Positions 42,003-52,236 of a DNA stretch of 64,000 bases are shown one piece after another. Source of the stretch: Jaenimonas drosophilae (Eukaryota > Euglenozoa > Kinetoplastea > Trypanosomatida > Trypanosomatidae); assembly GCA_030849065.1 (NCBI GenBank), contig JASAON010001654.1:1-64000 (forward strand), read 5' to 3'. A model generated the notes under the pieces. It made no database searches and was not told where the DNA came from. It saw only the letters and a list, made by a program, of their open reading frames with translations. Position 1 is the first letter of the stretch; the number at the start of each line of letters is the position of its first letter. A program made the position numbers and the translations under genes.

Positions 42003-42111
42003 TACGATACAGGTATCACAAGTTAGTGGAGAGCATCACAATGGCACAGGGATTCAACCTCAATGAAGTCAAAGTGACAACATCAGTTAGTCAGGTGCAT
42101 AGGTTTTGTGC

Positions 42112-42128
42112 GTGTGTGTGTGTGTGTT
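42112..42128. repeat. (GT)8 microsatellite
   Basis: About eight GT units on the plus strand in the short spacer between the beta-propeller-like gene and the upstream eS1 copy; read as CA in the transcript. Confidence 0.9.
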
Positions 42129-42183
42129 TAGTGTGGGGTGGGTGACCTAACGCACATCCCTTCCCCTTCATTCCCCCTCAAGG

Positions 42184-43638
42184 CTACTGAGCCAGATAGA
42201 CTTCGCCCGAATGTGAAATGCCGAGAGCCACCGCGCGATCCTCGTTGATGGAGCTTCCCCAACCCCCTTGCCACGTGGTGGAGCAGCTGACGGAGGTGTT
42301 TAAACGTGTACGGAAGGTACCACCCGGCGCCGCCTCTTCCTCCTTTGTCGCACTGGAGGCAACAGAAGACTTTGCCTCTGTGGGATTGCCAGCGTGGTGC
42401 GTCAGTGGCACAATGCGCACCTCAGCGTCAATGCCAGCGCACACAATGGCCGAGCCCCCAGCAGTTGGTGCAATAGACGCAATGCGGTACTTCAGCACAT
42501 TAGAGTGAGTGGCATGCCGGGTGAACTTGCGAATGTCGTACACAGTCACCGCACGATCAATGCTGCACACCAGTTCGAACGGGCGTGCAGTGCAGCAAAC
42601 ATCGGAGATGTTGCCAGACACACTCGTCAGACGGCCTGGAATGAGGCAGCCTCCACCGCTGGCCGCAGCAGCTGTTGCTGCCGCTGCGGTTTCTGCATCC
42701 GAGGCCACCGACTGAGCCAGTGTCAAGACAGCGCTTGGGCAACGCACATCGAAGAGCGTAGCGAGGCAGCCCTCCGCCACCGCCACCACTGAGGGCATAT
42801 CGGTGGACGCCATCCCGGTAGGGCCGTGCGTGGTGCCGTAGCTTCGAAGAACCGAACCTGCTCGCTCGTCCATATCCATCACCCGCACATCGTAGTAGCC
42901 CTCACGAGCACAGACGAGAGGTGCCGTGGAAGAGTCCCCTGTGCGACACAGGCCCACCCACCCAGGAGAGCCCATTGCCGCATCGAAGAGATCCCAGCCA
43001 GATTGATCGGAGGATGGCTCTGGAAGGGCAAGGGAGGGCATGGCGGAGGCGGCTGGGGTAAGTGAATGCCACGCAAAGGAGAGAATGGGGGGCGCAACAT
43101 CCAGGGAGTCCCCCTCTACTCGTACCCGCTTGGCTGGTACACCTGCCTCCGATGACGTGGCCGCCATCGATAGACGAGAGAGGTTGCCCACATCGTCACT
43201 GACAACCACTGTAGCAGGGGCGCCATCAACAGCTGAGGCTTGGATCCACTCACTCATGGTGGCGTGGGGGGCTGGGACGCCAGGGCACCAGAGCATCGAA
43301 GCAATCGCGCGGCCCGATGGCACTTGTGGGGAGTAGGCATGCAGCACCGAGCCACTTTGCGAGGGGTGATGGAGCGCGACACGTTGGCCAGTAGCCCCAT
43401 CCACCGTGAGGATGGCATCCACTCCACGTCGGTGGGCGGTCTGGAGCTGCTCAGAATCCTGTTCGAAGGTACTTCCATCGCTCTTAAGACGACGAAGAGC
43501 ACCCACAGTAGGTGCTCCACTACCTGCCTCCATGGTGCGAGTCCAGAGAAGATGCAGGGCGGAGCCACGGCAAGCATAGGTACGCTGTTGGTGTGGCTCC
43601 AGCACCGGCCCGTCCACGGCAGAAAAGAAGTGGTCCAT
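42184..43638 (-). CDS. WD40-like beta-propeller protein, function unknown
   Basis: 484 residues from the ATG at 43638 (MDHFFSAVDGPVLEPH); the TTG at 43656 is six codons further up. Diverged propeller blades are visible: ATVVVSDDVGNLSRLSM, LVCAREGYYDVRVMDMD, VVAVAEGCLATLFDVR, ELVCSIDRAVTVYDIRKF and IVCAGIDAEVRIVPL, the last three having the hydrophobic-D-x-x-V-x-V/L-W/F/Y-D pattern. An Ala-rich loop (AAAATAAAASGGG) separates two blades. The C-terminus ends AVALGISHSGEVYLAQ, which could close the propeller. Such proteins are usually scaffolds; no enzyme motif is seen. A pyrimidine tract (about 43708-43680) and GAG acceptor lie upstream. It could be a divergent ribosome-assembly or trafficking WD40 protein. 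Confidence 0.65.
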   Translation of the reverse strand: MDHFFSAVDGPVLEPHQQRTYACRGSALHLLWTRTMEAGSGAPTVGALRRLKSDGSTFEQDSEQLQTAHRRGVDAILTVDGATGQRVALHHPSQSGSVLHAYSPQVPSGRAIASMLWCPGVPAPHATMSEWIQASAVDGAPATVVVSDDVGNLSRLSMAATSSEAGVPAKRVRVEGDSLDVAPPILSFAWHSLTPAASAMPSLALPEPSSDQSGWDLFDAAMGSPGWVGLCRTGDSSTAPLVCAREGYYDVRVMDMDERAGSVLRSYGTTHGPTGMASTDMPSVVAVAEGCLATLFDVRCPSAVLTLAQSVASDAETAAAATAAAASGGGCLIPGRLTSVSGNISDVCCTARPFELVCSIDRAVTVYDIRKFTRHATHSNVLKYRIASIAPTAGGSAIVCAGIDAEVRIVPLTHHAGNPTEAKSSVASSATKEEEAAPGGTFRTRLNTSVSCSTTWQGGWGSSINEDRAVALGISHSGEVYLAQ

Positions 43639-44276
43639 CGCAGCTCCCTTCCCCAACGATACAGACCCTCAGTAATACGAAAGAAAAAAATAGAGAAGGA
43701 GGAGGAGCACATTCGGCGTGTACGTGTGTCAATCATGTTGAGCAGCAGTGCCAGCACGAGAACGAAAGAGAGAAAATACAACTTGTCTATCACAACAAGG
43801 GTTTGCATTCTCGCAGCTGCTACCCACTCGCGTGGGGCTTTCCACAAAGGAGAAACTCAAAGCATCCATCACTAAGAAGGAGTAGCACAATCCCACAGGA
43901 TACATAAAAAAAAAAAGCAAACATCAGGGGTGGTGATGATGACGGTGGGGGCCTCACAACGTCTGAGGAGACGCGGCGCTCCGTCGGAGCGTGTCTGAGA
44001 GAAAGAGAGAAGGAGGGGGAGGCATGAGGAGGAATTCCCCTCACTCACGTGCGATAACGCACGCCGAAAGAAAAAAAACGAAAAGTGCCCGTCAACAACC
44101 GATGACCGTGAAGGGTATGCATCAGTTCGGTCACCCACATTTTCATGTGTTGCTGTCAACGGGCAATTTACACACTCCCCCAATCTATCTCATCACGCAT
44201 CCACGCACGAGAAACCGTACATCACTTCCTTGCCTCCCTCCCGTTTTGGTCTGGGGGGTGGCATCGCATCCTGCCG
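43639..44276. other. Intergenic region upstream of the Dpy-30-motif gene's 3' end
   Basis: About 640 bases. The coding strand has CTCCTCCTCCTTCTC and T-runs (43708-43680) next to the beta-propeller-like gene, its probable acceptor region. The rest, with several A-runs on the plus strand (43909-43917, 44072-44080), is taken as the 3' UTR of the gene at 44277. No gene was seen. Confidence 0.5.
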
Positions 44277-45092
44277 TCATGCCTGAGCGATCAACGTGCT
44301 TTTGCGGGCTTTCAGCCACTTCAGCAGGAAGTCGGATGGATCATCGGGGCGGCGATCCAGAAGCTCGAGACTCATGGCGTTGAAGAGCTGAGGTATGAGG
44401 TGGCGGCGCATGTACTCTTGGCACACTGGTAGCGGAGGTAGCTCCACGGGAGCCGCCGTATTACCGTCGGAGGTGACGACTTCCCATCCACGGTTGGATC
44501 GCGGTGCGGGGGCTGCCGACGTGGAGATGTGAGGAAGCTGCAGCGGGGTTACGTTGGTTGAGCTGGGTCCCTGTACTGGTAGTGGGGCTGGCCGGAGAGG
44601 GGGTCTCGTTTCGGAGGTATCCGGGGTGTGAGGGGACCTATGCGCATCTGTGGTGGTGCCGTTACTTCGCCGACTAGGTTGAGCGCCGTTCACCACGGTT
44701 GTGGGTTTGGTCGCTGCGCGGATGGCGTGGTGGTGCCTTGGAAAGCCGCGCATCTCCGGCGGATTGGTGCCGTTACTAGATCCATCGCCAAGTCCTTGAC
44801 TATGAGGGCGGGCCTCCCCAAGTGGCGAGCTGCGGGTAATAGGCTGTGTTCGGCTGAAGTGAGTGGGGCCCTGTAGGAGCGGAGGAGGTGACTTTTCAAT
44901 CATGGAAGGGTTTGCTCCACCTTTAGACGCTGTGGGGGATATGCCGCGGGAGCGGGAACTGGCGGTGGCTGAGCTGCCCGTTTTTCGATGGGACGGGCCC
45001 GTGGTATTGAGTGGTGAGCCGGATTGGCTCAGGTTGGAGCGGCTCGCGAAGTGTGGAACCTCTTCCGAGGCCGACTCCGAACGCTCCGTCAT
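44277..45092 (-). CDS. Disordered protein ending in a Dpy-30-type dimerisation motif
   Basis: 271 residues from an ATG. Residues 1-220 are rich in Ser, Pro, Arg and Thr and look disordered. The C-terminal 40 residues (227-264) fit a Dpy-30 / RII-alpha-like helical hairpin: YMRRHLIPQLFNAM, then LELLDRRPDDPSDFLLKWL, with the typical RP-x-DP-x-x-FL turn between the helices. This four-helix dimer motif docks proteins to amphipathic helices in the flagellar radial spoke, in AKAP complexes and in Set1 complexes. In protists many such proteins are flagellar, so a radial-spoke or anchoring role is a reasonable inference. No catalytic domain is present. The region upstream has only a weak pyrimidine tract. 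Confidence 0.75.
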   Translation of the reverse strand: MTERSESASEEVPHFASRSNLSQSGSPLNTTGPSHRKTGSSATASSRSRGISPTASKGGANPSMIEKSPPPLLQGPTHFSRTQPITRSSPLGEARPHSQGLGDGSSNGTNPPEMRGFPRHHHAIRAATKPTTVVNGAQPSRRSNGTTTDAHRSPHTPDTSETRPPLRPAPLPVQGPSSTNVTPLQLPHISTSAAPAPRSNRGWEVVTSDGNTAAPVELPPLPVCQEYMRRHLIPQLFNAMSLELLDRRPDDPSDFLLKWLKARKSTLIAQA

Positions 45093-45230
45093 ACGGTGAA
45101 GGAAGTAGGGCGAAAGGCGAACACACTTCCAAGAGTATCGCCAAAGTTAGCTTCGGTACAACAAGACTCAGTACGGAGCACGAGCTTGGGGAGGGAAGGG
45201 ATTATCCCTGAATGCTGCTACGCGCAGACA

Positions 45231-45245
45231 ACACACACACACACA
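45231..45245. repeat. (AC)7 microsatellite
   Basis: Seven AC units on the plus strand, read as GT in the transcript. Confidence 0.85.
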
Positions 45246-45418
45246 AAGAACAAGAACGTAAGTGGGCGCGGACGCAAAGAAAAAAATGAGGAAGAACGGT
45301 GAGGGACAGTGAGCTGGAGAGCTCGTCTACAAAAAAGGAAAGGAGCTACAATCCTTTGAACGACTGTGACGCAGGACAACAACAAGGATACGGAAAGAAG
45401 ATACATAACATTCAGTGG

Positions 45419-45432
45419 CACACACACACACG
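45419..45432. repeat. (CA)7 microsatellite
   Basis: Seven CA units on the plus strand, about 170 bases from the previous one, in the 3' UTR of the thioredoxin-domain gene. Confidence 0.85.
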
Positions 45433-45519
45433 CACTTGCGCACCAAGGCTGGCCTACTGAGCTTACTCAGGTAACAATCTTTGAAGAAACAGTGTGTCTA
45501 TCGTATATGTCTATATGAT

Positions 45520-47097
45520 TCAGAAGTCCTCGTCAAACTGAATACCGGTACAGTGCTTGTCAAAGAAGAGTGCCACCGTGGACTCGTCAGAGTTTTGCAG
45601 GCTCCCCAGCACGGCGGACTTCACCGTGGCCTTCCATCCATCGCCACCTGCCGCTTGCTCCTCCTCCACGCGGTCGCGCTTCGGAAGTTGCTGGTTGTCC
45701 AGAATGATGAAGGTTGGCACGATTTCGACTCCAAAGAAGTCCACAACATCCTTGGCGTAGTCCATATCTGCCTTTACAAGACAGTGGACAGATGTTGGCA
45801 TGGAGGCTTGCAGAAGATGTGCGAACTTGCCCACGATGCGCATGCACGGTGGGCACCATGATGCCCCAATGTAGACGATGGTGTGACTCTTGCCCGCTTT
45901 CTCCACGACATCAGGGAGGCTTTGATACACCGTGTTCATGAACCCCTCCATTGTGTACACCTGTTGGTAAAGGGAAAGGGAGTGCACCTGATTGTTTGCG
46001 TTGAGAAGCTTCATGGATAGCGGTCCACCAACTGCCGCTGCCTGCTCCCGCTGGAGCTCCACAGAAGGGGCGGTGTTCGAGGCACTAGGGAAAGGAGAGT
46101 AGTGTGTCTCTGGCGCACCTCCCGCACGCCAAAGAACGAGACCCGGGACAGGGATGGTGGAATTACCGGATTCATCCGTTTGCGTACTCGGAGGAAGGGA
46201 GCTCACCCGCAGCAGCCCTCTCAGACGCTCCAGCACGACGTCGAAGGCGTGGCTGAGGCAGTGACTGAGGGTGGAGTGCCGCGTCGGGGAGGACGGAGTA
46301 GTTTGCTCCCGAGTGGGTGCAGTACCGCGATGGACCACAACAGGGGTTGCTGGAGTAACAATAATCGTATCCTCCTCTTCCTCCTCCCCATCTCCGGCGC
46401 GCACATGGTCAACAGTGGCCGGTGGAGGAGATGTCGGAGGTGCTGAACTCGACTCAACCGCATTGGAGGAGTCTGCCTGAGGCGAAGCGTCACCGGCGTA
46501 CTCCAATGTAGGCAGAGTGGCGAGATTTAGCGAAAAGACACGAAGTTGTGAAAAGCTCTCCGTGTCAGCAGTTATCTCTGGAGGTGGGAGACCGTCGGCA
46601 GATTTGTGGAGAACAATCAAAATGGTCTCTCCAGCCCGCAATGCCAGCGGCGCGGCAGACTGCTCCAGCTCACCAGAAACCTTCCCCCCCTTCTTCCCGG
46701 CACTGGAGTGAAACCGCAGGTGTTGGTGTGCCGGCGTGTCGATGGAGAGAAGTTGGCTGTGCAGAAGCTGTTCCAGCTGGGCGATGGAGGTGAGTTTGGT
46801 CCATGCCCCACGCGTAACAGCTCCGTCATTGCCACTGCCCGCTAGGCGACGGCGTCGGTGAGCGTTCTCTGGAGTAGAGGAGGTGGTCACTGGCTCCTGT
46901 ACCGCCTGCGACAACTCTGCAGCCTTCTCTCGCCCATGTGTGCTGAGGGTGTTGGTACGATCCACAAGAAGTGTCTTTGTCACGTCAGTCGTAGGCCGTG
47001 CCCGTTTTCGCTCCGGAGAGCTTGAATTCCGCATTGCAGAGAGTTCATCTATGTGTGTGCAATCAGTAGATGTATTTGGAGTCATGAAGTTGGACAT
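45520..47097 (-). CDS. Thioredoxin-domain protein with long N-terminal extension
   Basis: 525 residues from the ATG at 47097. The thioredoxin fold occupies about 380-500: IVYIGASWCPPCMRIVGKF with the active-site pair Cys415 and Cys418, then CLVKADMDYAKDVVDFFGV, and the cis-proline motif EIVPTFIILDN with Pro461. The first 370 residues are Ser/Thr/Pro/Glu-rich, with a possible folded part (LTSIAQLEQLLHSQLLSIDTPAHQHL) around 130-160. The protein should be able to act as a thiol-disulfide oxidoreductase, with no signal peptide, so probably in cytosol or on a structure. The start is uncertain: the T-rich tract sits directly before this ATG with no AG between, so the next AG falls at codon 16 and Met22 is an alternative start. 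Confidence 0.8.
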   Translation of the reverse strand: MSNFMTPNTSTDCTHIDELSAMRNSSSPERKRARPTTDVTKTLLVDRTNTLSTHGREKAAELSQAVQEPVTTSSTPENAHRRRRLAGSGNDGAVTRGAWTKLTSIAQLEQLLHSQLLSIDTPAHQHLRFHSSAGKKGGKVSGELEQSAAPLALRAGETILIVLHKSADGLPPPEITADTESFSQLRVFSLNLATLPTLEYAGDASPQADSSNAVESSSAPPTSPPPATVDHVRAGDGEEEEEDTIIVTPATPVVVHRGTAPTREQTTPSSPTRHSTLSHCLSHAFDVVLERLRGLLRVSSLPPSTQTDESGNSTIPVPGLVLWRAGGAPETHYSPFPSASNTAPSVELQREQAAAVGGPLSMKLLNANNQVHSLSLYQQVYTMEGFMNTVYQSLPDVVEKAGKSHTIVYIGASWCPPCMRIVGKFAHLLQASMPTSVHCLVKADMDYAKDVVDFFGVEIVPTFIILDNQQLPKRDRVEEEQAAGGDGWKATVKSAVLGSLQNSDESTVALFFDKHCTGIQFDEDF

Positions 47098-50000
47098 GAT
47101 GTGTGTAGTGTGCGAAGGGGAGAGAAAAAAAAATGTAGGTTCTTGTGGATACTGGGTTTTGCGATGATGAGTCTACGGAGCACAAGTCTTTATTTCTATG
47201 AAGGGAAACACCTGAGCCACCCGGTGACTAATGCTGCATTGAAGTACAAAGAAAGAGTGTGGCAAAAGTGGGGAGGACGGATGCATGGCAAGCTCAGTAG
47301 GAGAAGGGGTTGATGAAGAGGGGTGGACGTGGAGGTGCCCACCTACACCTCCTCCGTCAGTATGAAGTTTGGATCAGAGAAACTGAAAACGGAGCACAAC
47401 CAGCGCGTGACGATGATTGCTAGTCTTTTCTTGGCAATGACAACCCACTAGGAGGTTATGTGGAGGGATGCATGGCATGAAGAGGTGAAGGGTACAGACA
47501 AAAATGCTGATTTACCTCCTCCTCTTCTCCTCCCCTCTGCCATCCAAGGTTGGTCCTGATCGCTGTGATCGTTTTCACACTTCATCGTCCAAAATAACGG
47601 TGTTTTTTTTTTTAGGTATATAAGAGAACAAAATGTGTGTGTGTTTCCTAAGATTCCATTCCATTCGTTGAGTGGCATGTTGGGGAGCAGCGCAGGGGGG
47701 ATCCCCCCACCCTCCTCTCCTGTCCTCTTTGGCGACACGCAGCGCTCGGCCACTGACCACAGCTGGCCGGAGCTGAGCGCGCCCGTGTGCATAGCTGTTG
47801 AGAGGTGGGCCAGCAATCGTGTCGGGGATGCGGTGCTGCGGTGGGGAGCGGCAGGCGTGAACAAGTCCATCCGTCGTCCCACTCTCCTCTGTCCTCCGCC
47901 CTCCCCCGTCCCTCTGTCCCCAGTCCAGCACCACCGTCTTCGTAACACCGCAACTCTCACGTCCACACGAGAAAAAAAAAAAGTGTGGCGGGGATGAGCT
48001 AGCGAGAGTTGGATGGAGGTGGATGGGTGGGGTGAGAGAGAAAGGAGTGAACAGGGACTTCCAGAGAAGAAACCCATAGAAAAGTGGTTTTGGCGGTGGA
48101 AACACAAAACGCGAAGAACAACACCAAAAAAGAAGAAAAGAAGAAAGGAAGGAAAACAACAAAATCAAAAATGATCGAAGGAGAGAACAGGGGGGGACGA
48201 GGGTAAACGAAGAGATGGGGTGGAAGGTGCTGAAAGAATCGGAGGCTGGCTTCCATTCTTTTCTTGTCTTTTCTTTTTCTTTGCTGCACACTTACAATAG
48301 GGCGGTGGTGTTGTGGTGTTGTGCGGGTGTGTGGGTGTGCGTCGGCTTGATGAGCCACTCTGCTTCGTTCAAGTTCGGTTTGTCGCGATGATGGGGGATT
48401 AGGGGCAAGCCGAGGTAAATTTGTGCCTGCGCGTGGTATGTGGGGGAAAAACCGGATTGCGTCAACATAACGAGTCCGCGCGTCTCCTCTTCCTAGATGC
48501 TGACTCGTCATTCGCAAACTGGTGAGCAGATGTACGTGAGGGGTTGTACTGCACTGTTGACGGCCTGCACCAGATCATCCTGACCACCTCACAGATGCAC
48601 TCCGCTGCCGTAAACATACAGACACTCTTCACAGTGCGAATGGTCTGTGGTACGGCGCGGAGGCAGGTGAGAGGGAGAGGAGGGGGAGACAGTGCCCCCG
48701 TCATCTATCTCCTCTACATAAATAGGAAGAAGTTGTTGTGTTGCGTGCCGAATGTGTGTAGTGAATGCCTCACTACTTTCGTAATTATTTTTATTCTTCC
48801 GACCGAGCTGCATGCCATTGTTGTGTGTGTCGTTGGAATTGGGTCCTCAACAGGCTGCGTCGTGAAGACAAAAACATAGGCGATACGCGCCAGCATGAGA
48901 AGAACACACCAACCAACCACCACCCCCAGCTCTTCTCAATGAGGAGTGGGAGTGGTGCTATGCATGAGATGTGACGGCAAGAATACAATACAAAACACAC
49001 ATCGAGTAGTGGGCTGAGGTGAATTGATAGATGCGTACAAAGAGGGGTATAGAAGACGTATCCACCACGTTCTATTCCTCCTCTTCACACCCACGCTTCC
49101 ATGTGACCCACGCATCGCTCATCAAAGGGTGGGGCTTTTCACCCTAGCCCACCCCCACTGAAGCGATCTTCATGTGGGGCACTTTCCTCTTCGCGACGGT
49201 CACTAGGGACGGCCAAGCTGTCTAGTGTGTGTGTGTGTGTGTGTGCAGCGCGCCCGTGGGTGGAATATGGCTTCTATATCTGTTTCAGCGATGGTGGGAG
49301 AATGACCTGTCAACCCTCAATCCACCAGAAAAAAAAGCCGTGTCCTACGGCCACGGTTCGTTGTGCGCGTGGCGTGAATTATGAGGTTGGCGCATCCTTG
49401 TGCCGCTCTACCGACAAACGTGGAATGTGGAATCGTTACTCTCAACGGGTCCCCTTCCAAACGTCCTTCATCGCACAGACGTAGGCAGGGGCAAAGCGGA
49501 AGAGAGCGATGCTCCTGAATGAATGGGTGGGGGGATGTCCTCGATCCACACCCACCCCACACAGAAGCATATACCAGAGCTCCAGGAAAAACAAACAGAA
49601 CGACAGCGCCCCAAATAGATTCGTGGTGGATGGGTTATTACTCTGTACTCCTTGTGTGCCAGGAGGTATTGATGAGAGGGAGCAGCATTTGATAGTGCAG
49701 ATTGTCTGTGGGAGGAGGGCACCCGCACCGATGAGATGGTGGGAATGAGAGAGGCGTGGAAATAATCTTGGGTTTTGTGGATTGAGCGGAGTGTGTGTCG
49801 GCAGGGAGGTGGAAGAGGACGCAAGCACCTCAACCGGCCCCGCGAGCCTTCTCATCCACTTGCTTGCAAGCACCGCTTTTTACATCCACAGCATCCCTCA
49901 TTCTCTCAATTCACCTCCATCGCCAACCGTTGTATTGGCTGTTGGTCAATCGGTGTGTGTCTTGGTGCCACCCACGTGTGCCCTAACCCGGGGATTCTAC

Positions 50001-50702
50001 CCAGAACCGTCCTCATCAAGGGGCACAATACGGAGGAGCATGAGTAATACCACTTCATCGTCATGTAGGAACCCACCAAAATGTCATATCCAATGCACAT
50101 TGCACACATGGTGCCGCGGTGAACTTTATTCATTCATCGAGTACCGTCACAACTCCCTCCACAACCCCAGTCCCCCTTCCCCCCCCCTCTCCTCCCGTGC
50201 TGAACTCCGTCATGAGGTTGGGGAAAACAGTGGGGTCCGGTTTTGGTTGTTGGGCGTCGGCTACAGACGCAGGGATAGTGAGGATGAAGGGAGGACGGAC
50301 CTCGAGAAAGATGCTTGTTCGATAGAGATGAGAATGCGCGGATTGGGGGTGGGAGGCTCAAGCAGGGGGGTATCATGGAGGGGGGATCTGCGGGGTGAGC
50401 GGTGGGTCCTTCCACGACCTCCGCACAGCCCGAAGACTGTGCGGCGGTGTGGCTCGCGCGGCCTGTTTGGACGCCCACGCATCCCCCCTAATTGCTTTGC
50501 TGTCATTTTTTTGCCCATCATTTCACGTTTGATGGAGCCCTGCCGTTGTGTATCCACGATAGCCCTTGGATGACCTCTAGTCCATCCGACAGGCTCTCTC
50601 TTGTCATGCCACCTCTCTGCTGCTATTGCATGTGTGTAGATCTGTGTGTTTGCGTGCATGAGTGCGCGCGCGTGTGGGCGTGAGTGTTGTTGTTCGATGC
50701 AG
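47098..50702. other. 3.6 kb gene-free region between DHH1 and the thioredoxin-domain gene
   Basis: The largest gap in the window. Most is probably the DHH1 3' UTR. Contents: a T-rich tract next to the thioredoxin-domain gene (47105-47130), a 7-base hairpin GGAGGTG/CACCTCC at 47331-47352, a GC-rich island at about 47650-47960 with a perfect 14-base palindrome (G6-AT-C6, 47695-47708), a long purine-rich block on the plus strand (about 48060-48240) followed directly by a pyrimidine block (48253-48285), and a GT repeat at 49225-49245. Open frames exist on both strands but none has a start, acceptor and composition fitting a gene. Confidence 0.5.
49225..49245. repeat. (GT)10 microsatellite
   Basis: Ten GT units on the plus strand within the 3.6 kb gap; read as CA in the transcript. 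Confidence 0.9.
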
Positions 50703-51917
50703 TTACGATACATAGAGATCAGGGTCAATCTCAGCTGGAATGGCCTTGATCTCCGTGTCCAGCTCCTGCTCAATGCGGTACACGTTGAAGCGGTCGTCAA
50801 AGGTGACGAAGTTGATGGCGAGACCGAGATGACCGAAACGGCCGGAGCGACCAATACGGTGAAGGTAGGTCTCCGCAAACTTGGGGAAATCAAAGTTGAT
50901 GACCACGTTGACGGCTTGGATATCGATACCACGAGTGATCAGGTCAGAGCAGACGAGGTTGCGGCAGTTACCCGCGCGGAAATCGTGGAAGACGCGATTA
51001 CGATGCTGTTGCTGCATGCGTGCGTGAATGTAGTAGCAGCTATAGCCCAATTGGGTGATCTTCTTGGCGAGCAGCTCCACTCGGTTCACGCTATTACAGA
51101 AGATGATGGACTGATTGATCTGCAGCTTGTTGAAGAGCGTGTTCAGGCAGTGGATCTTCTGGCGCTCCTCGACGAAGGCGTAGTACTGCGTCACACCCTT
51201 GAGCGTGAGCTCATCCATCAGATTGATTTCGTAGGCATTGTGCAGGTAGCGGTCGGCAAATTCCTTCACGGTCACTGGGAAGGTTGCGGAGAAGAGCAGA
51301 GACTGGTGGTCACGGGGGAGATAGTTGTAGATGTCCTCAATGATCTCCGTGAACTCTACAGCGAGGAGCTTGTCGGCCTCGTCCAGAACGATGATGTGGC
51401 ACTTGTTCAGCTTCGCCGCCTTCTTGCTGGCGAGGTCCAGCACGCGGCCAGGAGTAGCCACAAGAACGTGGACGGGGTTCGTGAGACGGATGATATCATC
51501 GCGGAGGGTGGTGCCTCCGGTGGTGACCATGACCTGAAGATCGGGGATGTGCTTGCCGAGCTCCTTCGTCACCTGGGCAGTCTGAAGTGCCAGCTCACGG
51601 GTGGGGACCATAAGCAGCGCCTGAATGAAGTGCTCACGAGTGTCCACCTTCTCCAGAACGGGGATCACGAAGGAGGCGGTCTTACCAGTACCGTTCTTGG
51701 CACGGGCAAGGACATCCTTTCCTTGAAGGGCTACAGGGATAGCCTCCTCCTGCACGGGGCTGGGACGCTCGAAACCCTTCTCGAAGATACCCATCTGGAG
51801 CTCACGGCGAAGGCCGTACTCCTCGAAGGTGACGTTGCGCTTCGACTCTACATCCTCGGTTTTCTTGCGAGTGTCGGGCCGGGGAGCCTTGAGGTCCTTC
51901 TTCCAGTTGTCGGCCAT
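50703..51917 (-). CDS. DHH1: DEAD-box RNA helicase DHH1 (DDX6 family)
   Basis: 404 residues from the ATG at 51917 ([19 protein letters not shown]); the TTG at 52028 is within the leader. All DEAD-box motifs are present: Q motif [26 protein letters not shown] region (31-56), motif I AKNGTGKT (73-80), PTRELA (105-110), TPGR, DEAD (179-182), SAT (210-212), and [10 protein letters not shown] (353-362). The length and sequence fit DHH1/DDX6, which represses translation and promotes decapping in P bodies. T. brucei DHH1 is about the same size and controls developmentally regulated mRNAs through their 3' UTRs. Its own 3' UTR may be very long, as no gene follows for 3.6 kb. On the coding strand CCTTCTCTTCACCGCCACGCCAG lies 14 bases before the ATG. 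Confidence 0.97.
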   Translation of the reverse strand: MADNWKKDLKAPRPDTRKKTEDVESKRNVTFEEYGLRRELQMGIFEKGFERPSPVQEEAIPVALQGKDVLARAKNGTGKTASFVIPVLEKVDTREHFIQALLMVPTRELALQTAQVTKELGKHIPDLQVMVTTGGTTLRDDIIRLTNPVHVLVATPGRVLDLASKKAAKLNKCHIIVLDEADKLLAVEFTEIIEDIYNYLPRDHQSLLFSATFPVTVKEFADRYLHNAYEINLMDELTLKGVTQYYAFVEERQKIHCLNTLFNKLQINQSIIFCNSVNRVELLAKKITQLGYSCYYIHARMQQQHRNRVFHDFRAGNCRNLVCSDLITRGIDIQAVNVVINFDFPKFAETYLHRIGRSGRFGHLGLAINFVTFDDRFNVYRIEQELDTEIKAIPAEIDPDLYVS

Positions 51918-52236
51918 GGCTGATGATGCTGGCGTGGCGGTGAAGAGAAGGTTGTTGGTTGATGGAGTGGGGTGGTTTGGTTGCGGGGTGTCTGCGGGTT
52001 GATTGCTGACGAATGAGAAAGGGAGCACACGACAGGAAAGAGCACTTGGCTATGTAAGGGCTCGCGAGTGCTGTGCGACGGAGATGAATAAATCCTCTAT
52101 CGTGGAGAAACAAAAAAAAGAAAGAGATGGAAGGCAGGATAGCTGGAAAAGAGGAAACACAGAAAAGGAGCACCGAAGTATGAGTCAATGATATTCAGTT
52201 TGATGGAGGTATGAAGCGAGGAACTGACGGTACGTA
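51918..52236. other. Intergenic region between the AUH-like gene and DHH1
   Basis: About 320 bases. A good pyrimidine tract and CAG (AG near 51932) precede DHH1. An A8 run on the plus strand lies near 52111-52118. No gene was seen. Confidence 0.5.

Larger units (their letters stand above)
45093..45519. other. Intergenic region between the thioredoxin-domain gene and the Dpy-30-motif gene
   Basis: About 430 bases with two CA microsatellites on the plus strand (45231-45245 and 45419-45432), which read as TG in the transcript, the reverse of the CA orientation at the other microsatellites here. A-rich runs on the plus strand near 45240-45350 give T-rich tracts in the transcript. No gene was seen. 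Confidence 0.5.

Noticed and set aside
47300..47390. TGATGA...CTGA spacing on the plus strand as a C/D snoRNA
   Set aside because: Opposite to the transcription direction, no terminal stem, and such short boxes occur by chance.
47448..48107. 219-codon minus-strand frame in the 3.6 kb gap
   Set aside because: It starts at TTG; its first ATG (48077) has a T-rich tract but no AG in between, the composition is low complexity, and no domain is recognisable.
49979..49990. GCCCTAACCC, one and a half telomeric repeats, as a possible telomerase RNA template
   Set aside because: It is on the plus strand, opposite to the transcription of the unit, is only about ten bases, and no other telomerase RNA features are visible.
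49782..50573. 263-codon plus-strand frame in the 3.6 kb gap
   Set aside because: Wrong strand, TTG start, Ser/Pro-rich chance-like sequence and no motif.
50646..51923. Long plus-strand open frame (425 codons)
   Set aside because: It is the antisense of DHH1, whose minus-strand frame has every DEAD-box motif. The same holds for the plus-strand frame at 58054-59193 opposite SPT2.
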